From assembly GCA_947471745.1 (NCBI GenBank), contig CANJKZ010000068.1, forward strand, positions 238,501-302,500: DNA of 64,000 nt, read 5' to 3'. Positions 58,201 through 64,000 of this stretch are shown one piece after another; position 1 is the stretch's first letter, and the number at the start of each line of letters is the position of its first letter. Origin of the DNA: Closterium sp. Naga37s-1 (Eukaryota; Streptophyta; Zygnematophyceae; Desmidiales; Closteriaceae). The position numbers and the translations under genes were made by a program. The notes beneath the pieces are model-generated. The model ran no database searches. It saw only the letters and a list, made by a program, of their open reading frames with translations, and was not told where the DNA came from.

Positions 58201-60532
58201 TACCTCGCGCAGGACCAGAGTCGACAGCTACCTCGACAGGCTCGACCGGGTCTACCTGGGAAACACCTGAGGGAGCAGGAACCTGGGGAGGCAAGGGGTC
58301 TACCAAGGCAGCACGTGGCGTGAGGAAGAGCGGCGGAGCGGGGAGCGGGGCAGTGCGGTAGGGGAAGAGACGGTAGAAGGGGACCGACTCGTCAAACGTG
58401 ACGTCCTGGGAAGACAGAACACGGCGCGAGGTGGGGTGGTAAAACTGCCAACCAGGCGCGTCAGGGGGGAAGCCAAGGATGACGCAGGGAACAGCACGGG
58501 GGGACAGCTTGTCCGCAGACAAGTCGCGGACAAAAGCCCGAGATCCCCAGACACGAAACGCAGACGCATCGCCAACCTTCCCCGTCCACCGCAGAGTAGG
58601 GGAGGTCTCCGGCAAGGAGACCCGGGGCTGAAGGTTGATCTGATGCGCCGCGTACTGAACCGCGAACGGCCACAGAAAATGGGGGGCAGCCGCATGGATC
58701 ATGGACGTACGAGCGACGTCCATGACCATGCCAATGCGGCGCTCAGCAATCCCATTTTGCTGTGGAGAGGCCGGAAGCGTGAACGTCTGGCGGATGCCCT
58801 GTGCACGACAGAAGGCTCACAGAAGGTCAAAGGAAAACTCACCTCCTCTGTCGGAGTGCAGACGCAGGACAGGAAAGTCCGAGCCGAAACTCTCTCTGAG
58901 CTGGAGACGAGCTGCGCGGATCCAGTCGATCAACACCTCAGTGACCTCACCCTTGCTGCGCAAGGGGAAGACTGTGGTGTAACGCGAGTAGTCGTCAACC
59001 ACCAGCAGGAATTAACGCTCGTGACCCTGTCCACGGACGCGGGCGGGGCCCCACACGTCCAGGTGAAGTGTCTGCAGCGGAGCCTCTGTCGGAGGAAACT
59101 CGGAGGAGTGAGGAGCGGCGCGCTGCCGCCCCTCGACGCAGGGAACGCAGGTAGGGGCAGGCCCCGGAGGAAGAGGAGGGAGGGACCGGGGGAGACCAGA
59201 GACAAGGACACGGGAGGCCATGCCTCGGAGACGAGGCAGGGAAGGGTGACCAAGGCGGTGGTGCCAGAGGAGAGTCTGGTGAGACAGGAGACGACACGAG
59301 CAGGGGGCAGACTCAGGACCAGACCTGGACGCTGCAGCAAACACCTGACCCGACGCAGCTACCTGACCAGACGCAGCACCCGGAGGAGACTCAGTAGTCA
59401 GTGTGTACAGGCTCGACCCCGGCTGACGGGTAAACGTGGCCAAGTGTCGGCCCGTCCGAGCACACGTACAGTGGGTCACTCGCTGACGCGCAGGAGTGAA
59501 CTGGTCAACCCCTCCATCCTGTAGGTCAGCACCACTCACCAAGTTCGTAGAGAACGAGGGGAGGTAAAGACCTGACAGGGAGCCAGAAGGGGCCGCCGGA
59601 CACGGTAAGACAGTGGAGAAGTGGGCAAGGACAGGACCCCCAGAGGGGTCTGCCAGGGAGACTGCAACCGGCCGACTGAGCAGCGTGAGTGTGGTGCGGT
59701 CTCGAAAGAAGGAGCGGGAAGCACCCGAGTCAAGGGTGAAGGTGTGTAAAACCTGAGCCGACGTGGTACCTGAGAGAGCAGACTCACCAGCACCTGGGGC
59801 AGCAGACTCACCAGTACCTGGAGGAGTAGACGCACTAGCACCTAGAGCAGCAGCCTCACCAGCACCTAGAGCAGCAGCCTCAATGCCCGGGTCAGGTGGA
59901 ACACACAGGTAACAGTCACCCACATCACTAGTAGGCAATGCATACATGGAAGTGAGGATAGCATCATAGTCAAGAGCATAGATATCTACCCTCTGCCTAA
60001 GCAGCTCCACCCAGTCGGGGAGCTCAGCGGCGTCGCCAAACTCCGTACGCCAGGCGTCGCTCAGACGGGCGAAGCAGCGGGACTCTGCGTGACCAAACGT
60101 CCTGCAAGGCTGACCAGTCCGAGCACCAGTGCGAATGACGTACGGACAGCGAGCAGTACTCCGTGACCCTCCACGCTGAGCGTACCACTCACGAAGCTGC
60201 TGGGGCGAAAGGACCGCACGCGGACTACGCTGTAGCTGCACCTGGCCACTACAAGCAGCTCCCGAACTACTCACGCCAGAACGACTCTCACTACGGCCAC
60301 CCCGACAACCCCAAGTAGCGTACCACTCACGAAGCTGCTGGGGCGTGAGGGACTCACGCGGACGTCGCTGGAGCTGCATCTGGCCACCGCCTGGGGCAGC
60401 AGGAGCAGTGGTAGCCGCAGTGGCAGCAGTAGCAGTAGTAGCAGTGCGGCCACCCCTACAACCCCAACTAGCGTACCACTCACGAAGCTGATGGGGGGCG
60501 AGGGACTCACGCGGACGGCGCTGGAGCTGCAT
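55236..60532 (-). pseudogene. Element H copia coding region
   Basis: Minus-strand coding. The N-terminal part (about 60180-60532) holds three spaced copies of a QLREWYA unit, then a CX13CX4HX4C module (about 60085-60160), GDCYLCVPPDPG (about 59910), protease LDSGASRSFF (about 59715), WHHRLGHPS (about 59250), integrase core (VWGPARVRGQ about 59050, HSDRGGEF about 58845), a GGAEPGGAET repeat linker (58000-58200) with another REWYS unit near 57955, a Gly/Ala tract, reverse transcriptase (FKARYVARGF about 56620, YVDDLVFA about 56200) and RNase H to 55236. I see no capsid-type gag domain. Fossil, about three breaks. Confidence 0.88.
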
Positions 60533-60559
60533 CTGGCCACGCCAGGAGCAGCAATAGCA

Positions 60560-61600
60560 GTAGAAAGAGCAGTAGTAGCAAGAGCAGCAGTAACAGCAGT
60601 AACAGCAGAGCTCACCAGTGGCAAGAAGGGCAGGAGTACGACAGCGGCAATGGTGAGGCCGCTACCACCGAAGGGCGAGGGCTCCGCGGCTGCTGCAGGG
60701 ACTGCTGCTCCAGAGGCCAGGGACGGCTGCTGCAGGGGCGGCTGCTCCAGGGGCCAAGGGCAGCTGCAGCAGCGGCGGCTGCTCCAGGGGCCAGGGTGCC
60801 GCGGCGGGCAGAGGCGGCGGCGGCTGACACGGCAGCGGCGGCGGCGGCTGCTGGTGTCGGCGGCGGCGGCGACGGCTGCTGCTGTCGGCGGCGGCGGCTG
60901 CTGCTGTCAGTGGTGGCGGCGGCTGCTGCGGCCGGGGCAGGGGCGGCGGCGGCGGACACGGCAGCGGCGGCGGCGGCTGCTACCGTCGGCGGCGGCGGCA
61001 GCTGCTGTCGGCGGCGGCGGTGGCTGCTGCGGCCGGGGCAGGGGCGGCGGCGGCTGAGAAGGGGCCGCGGGGCCGCGAGGGGCCGTGAGAGGGGCCGCGA
61101 GGGGCCGCGAGGGGCCGCGAGGGGCCGCGAAGGGGCCGTGAGGGGCCGCGAGAGGGGTCGCGAGGGGCCGCGAGGGGCCGCGAGAGGGGCCGCGAGGGGC
61201 CGCGAAGGGCTGCGAGGGAGCCGTGAGAGGGGCGGCAGCGGCTGAGAAGGGGCCGCGGGGCCACGAGGGGCCGTGAGAGGGGCCGCGAGGGGCCGCGAGG
61301 GGCCGCGAGGGGCCGCGAAGGGGCCGCGAGGGGCCGTGAGAGGGGTCGCGAGGGGCCGCGAGGGGCCGCGAGGGGCCGCAAGGGAGCCGCGACGGGGCCG
61401 CGAGGGGCCGTGGGAGGGGCCGCGAGGGGCCGTGAGGGAGCCGCGAAAGGGCCGCGAGGGGCCGTGAGAGGGGCCGCGAGGGAGCGGCTAAGGGGCCGCG
61501 AGGGGCCGTAAGAGGGCGCGACGGGCCGCTAAGGGCAGGGGACGCGACGGGAGGGCAGGCACACGGGGCGCGACTCGGGCAGGGGCGAAGCGCGCTCCGG
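60560..61600 (-). repeat. Element H leader: triplet-rich and 10-11-bp repeats
   Basis: About 60660-61050 is full of ggcggcggctgctgc units. About 61050-61500 is a long run of ggggccgcgag-type 10-11-bp units, C-rich in the element's sense. No gene supported; the long frames on both strands are repeat by-products. Confidence 0.8.
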
Positions 61601-61671
61601 GCAGGAAAAAAAAAAATCGATTTTCGGTGGGCCCTAGGAAACGTTCCCACTAGGGAACCTGCTCTATACCA

Positions 61672-61797
61672 TGTGAAGGAATGAGGAATGAATGTACTGG
61701 GAAACAGGTGGGTACAAGTAGGAAAACCTAAAAGTGTTGTACCCCATATTGTCTACCCCACTACAGCCTACACAGACTATAGCATATAAGTTTGACA
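61672..61797 (-). repeat. Element H 5' LTR (126 bp)
   Basis: Bounded by tgtgaaggaa and agtttgaca and followed by TACAT (61798-61802). The primer site abuts on the left. Confidence 0.92.
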
Positions 61798-61809
61798 TAC
61801 ATATGTATA

Positions 61810-61818
61810 TATATAAAT
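61810..61818 (+). promoter_or_regulatory. Possible TATA box upstream of the 62022 gene
   Basis: TATATAAAT about 200 bases before the ATG at 62022, and eight bases after the H target duplication. The position would allow a 5' untranslated region of about 175 bases. AT-rich DNA makes chance occurrence quite possible. Confidence 0.3.
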
Positions 61819-62021
61819 TATCCAAAGCAAGGAAATCCGTGTGTGCGACAGTTTGCCCTGGTTGTCAAAAACCGTTCACACGAGGCTGTGGACGGGAGAA
61901 CTAAAGAAACACAACCAAGTGCAGGCATTTCTGTAGTTTTCCAGTCTATACAACCCACGGCCGACTCCACTTCACTGTGTCCCGAGAACAACAGCTAGCA
62001 GGCTGACAACTTCTCTCCGCC

Positions 62022-62920
62022 ATGGATCGCGATCCCTCCACTCAGGAACCTTTCAGCTCTACAATGTCAACCTTAACATTGTCAGTTTCAGGATCTGATT
62101 ATCTTTTCGGGGTCTACTCAGCACGAGCACTCTATCCACACCAATTTAGTGTTCACACAGAGAACATCGGTTCGTCGTTAAGGCTCCTGCAAGATCCTGT
62201 TTTTCAGCTAATGAACTACGCAGAAGGTCAAGGAAAGAGACTGCTGAGCGACCATCAAGAAAGCATCAGAAGTTTAATGCCGGGGTTTTTCAAGGCTGGA
62301 AGTACAGATTAAAGGAAATTACTCGGCGAAATGTTTTCAAATTATCAGTTTTCTCAGTCATTCAACGGCAATCAAGGCAGCGTCATACACCTACGAGAAG
62401 CAAGGCAGAACAAAGTTTTTCAGCAAGGAAATATACGACGGGGGATAATCCAGATTTGGCCTTCGTAACTATGGCTACTGAAGCGGAAGTTATTTCTTCT
62501 ACCAAGATTCTGGACGTATTGTGGAGAAAGGAAACAGAGGCTGAGGTTCTTCAGAGAGCTTTATCTACAAAGTCAAGAGAATTTGACGAGGAAACACAGG
62601 AACTATCTTTGCAACTAGAAGACGTTGCTGGTTTACAAACTTTGGGAAGTCTTCCCAGTGGAGATCTGGGTGTTTTCCTTCGAAGAGAAAGAGCTACTGA
62701 TGGCGAAGTACCGGTACTTGTTTCACCGACCCTTGACAAGCTTGGAGCAGTTAGTCGCACATTTCTGCACCTGCCATTTATACTGGAACCGATCTTCACC
62801 GTCGCATTCAGATCAAGAGGGCGGGTGCAGTCAAGAGGGCATTCGGATCTCGCCAGAAGGTTTCTCCAATCAATAGTGGTGTCAGACGTACAAGGAAGGA
62901 CACATCTGGAACAAGCCTGA
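62022..62920 (+). CDS. Candidate two-exon host gene, product unknown (258 aa)
   Basis: The first ATG has a good context (gccATGG). Its frame stays open to about 62301. A possible GT-AG intron at 62302-62423 (122 bases, acceptor preceded by a T-run, ttttcag) would join in phase to a frame open until the TGA at 62918-62920. The predicted product starts MDRDPSTQEPFSS. It has a mixed first half (SGSDYLFGVYSARALYPHQF) and then a charged, helix-prone stretch (WRKETEAEVLQRALSTKSRE, about residues 135-185) that could be a coiled coil. I do not recognise a family. Codon and base use are far less GC-biased than in the elements around it, which fits host DNA. A second overlapping frame (62625-62876) is also open, so the 3' end of the model is uncertain. 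It could also be a decayed fragment. Confidence 0.4.
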
Positions 62921-63154
62921 AACAGCAGAAGTGGCAAAACTGCTCCCCTCTGATTCTGACGGAGCTGAATTGTGACAACAATGCAATTGGAATTTGAAGC
63001 GGGCAGGCTGCAATTTTTAGGCATCTGATATATAAACCACCGTAGAGAGATCCGCGAGGGTACGGTATGATTGTTTGTACCTAGGCCCTCTAGCACCGGT
63101 TATGACCGACGGTGTTTTTGCGTTGTACGTTGTATAATGCACTTTCACCTACCA

Positions 63155-63176
63155 ATATATATATATATATATATAT
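63155..63176. repeat. (AT)n microsatellite
   Basis: Eleven AT repeats. The surrounding 62930-63250 holds no reading frame or motif that I can support. Confidence 0.95.
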
Positions 63177-63256
63177 TCACATGAAATACACAATCAGTCT
63201 AAACTGATCATATTATATATTTAGCGCATCTTAGTGTAAGTTCGAGAGTTTGAATG

Positions 63257-63263
63257 TATAAAA
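63257..63263 (+). promoter_or_regulatory. TATA box of the right-edge gene
   Basis: TATAAAA with GC-rich sequence just downstream, 402 bases before the ATG at 63665. A start of transcription near 63290 would give a leader of about 375 bases. Confidence 0.5.
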
Positions 63264-63546
63264 GCTCGCACCTCGTACATATTCCTTCCTAGTGAACGGT
63301 TCCGACTGGTACGTTAGCTTCAAGATCGGTCAGAGACAGGGCAGAGGGGACCATTGCGCATCCGCCAGTCTAGGAGGCTCGCGTTGCCCAAGCTCCTTGA
63401 GATTTCCAGTTTCGGTTCGGTCGTTTCCAGTGTGACGTAGCAGTTCCAAGCGCTTTAGGTGCTCGTTCATCGCTTTCGTGATAGATTCTAGTGGCGAAGG
63501 TTAGGGCGGTCCAAAGGTGTCAGTCAGAGGGATTCTGCACTTTGTT

Positions 63547-63555
63547 TTAGGGTTT
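63547..63555 (+). promoter_or_regulatory. Telo-box (TTAGGGTTT) in the presumed 5' leader
   Basis: Exact reverse of the plant telo-box AAACCCTAA, which is common in promoters and leaders of plant growth-related genes. It lies between the TATA box and the ATG of the right-edge frame. Confidence 0.35.
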
Positions 63556-63664
63556 GATAGGATGGAAATCGTAGTTTATCGAAATCTATCGCCAACATAC
63601 GTACAACCATAAGGAATTTCAGTTTTTGTAGTCTCAATTCGCCATCGCGTCGGTCGCGGTCGGC

Positions 63665-64000
63665 ATGGATAACAACCAAGGCGCCCCTCGGCCGCCGACG
63701 CCTATGGGTTCATCCACGGGTCAAGCCACGTCAGCAGCACCCACGTCAGCAGCACCAACGTCAGCACCATCCACGTCAGCGCAAGCTTCTCCAGCAGCGC
63801 CAGGAGCAACCGTCGCACCTGGGTCAACGCAATTTAACCAATTCAACCCTGTTGGATCCAGGCCCTTGGGAACTCCAGCCTTGTCGTATCCAGGCCACAA
63901 TATCCCCCTGTTTACCGTTCCGCCTGGTGCGCCATGGGTCCCTGCGCCCCTTCCGCGCTTTATGTCCCCCGCATGGGCTGCTTCCCCCTCTTCCGCCTCC
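63665..64000 (+). CDS. Start of a Pro/Ala/Ser/Thr-rich protein, cut by window edge
   Basis: The frame opens with MDNNQGAPRPPTPMGSSTG and stays open for 112 codons to the last base. It is low in complexity, with APTSAAPTSA-type repeats, then a Pro-rich stretch with scattered aromatics (NQFNPVGSRPLG, FTVPPGAPWVPAPLPRFM). No domain is visible. It could be the N-terminus of a host protein with a disordered head, or the gag start of another retroelement. The TATA box and telo-box upstream favour a transcribed unit of either kind. Confidence 0.45.
   Translation, partial: MDNNQGAPRPPTPMGSSTGQATSAAPTSAAPTSAPSTSAQASPAAPGATVAPGSTQFNQFNPVGSRPLGTPALSYPGHNIPLFTVPPGAPWVPAPLPRFMSPAWAASPSSAS

Larger units (their letters stand above)
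54913..61797 (-). mobile_element. Element H, short-LTR copia element
   Basis: A 6885-bp minus-strand Ty1/copia with 126-bp LTRs (54913-55038, 61672-61797) and the perfect duplication TACAT at 54908-54912 and 61798-61802. The primer site TGGTATAGAGCAGG (minus strand) lies left of 61672. Leader minisatellite, coding 55236-60532, purine tract beside 55038. The LTRs differ at about three of 126 positions by eye. Broken at about three places. It belongs to the same LTR group as C, F and G. It lies 55 bp beyond the D LTR, a gap with no feature. Confidence 0.93.

Noticed and set aside
63100-63664. Possible LTR of another element leading into the right-edge frame
   Set aside because: A TATA box is present, but I could not find a convincing TG...CA boundary, primer site or second copy inside the window.

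Overview
This window is eukaryotic nuclear DNA made almost wholly of Ty1/copia LTR retrotransposons. About 61.8 of 64 kb belongs to named elements. The domain order (gag, protease, integrase, reverse transcriptase, RNase H), primer sites resembling initiator-Met tRNA, telo-box motifs and very GC-rich coding all fit the green lineage (plant or streptophyte alga). The species cannot be fixed from the sequence; a charophyte alga is my guess. I see no bacterial genes, rRNA, tRNA or CRISPR. I call the families A to H; these are local labels.

Layout. (1) 1-23060 is a minus-strand array of family A copies that share LTRs: LTR 1792-2883, internal, LTR 15451-16542, internal, LTR 21969-23060. To the left lies the 5' part of another copy (94-1791). 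A related element B (6534-13752) sits inside the middle copy. The end of a second B LTR lies at 1-93 at exactly the same A site with the same 5-bp target duplication, so a 13.66-kb unit carrying B was duplicated.

(2) 23061-54858 is an old copia element D (minus strand) that hosts a set of nested insertions: D contains C (23859-51419, +), C contains E (28068-49392, -), E contains F (32433-47405, -), and F contains G (35186-42620, +). C, E, F and G each have matching LTRs and a perfect 5-bp target duplication. LTR divergence counted by eye falls with depth (C about 3%, E about 2.4%, F 0, G 0), as nesting requires. G looks whole, with one open 1991-codon frame. The A array also ends inside D.

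(3) 54913-61797 is element H (minus strand, same short-LTR group as C, F and G). It lies 55 bp from the end of D and just upstream of what looks like host sequence.

(4) 61803-64000 has a different, less GC-rich composition. It holds a possible two-exon host gene (62022-62920), an AT microsatellite, a TATA box, a telo-box and a Pro/Ala/Ser/Thr-rich reading frame that runs off the right edge.

The less ordinary observations are: Gly-Trp (GW/WG) repeats resembling Argonaute hooks in an extra segment of D; a widened zinc-knuckle-like Cys/His module in E, F, G and H; a short LREW motif repeated at two places in the polyproteins of C, F, G and H; and C-rich minisatellites in the leaders of the short-LTR elements. 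All old elements are described as fossils only.
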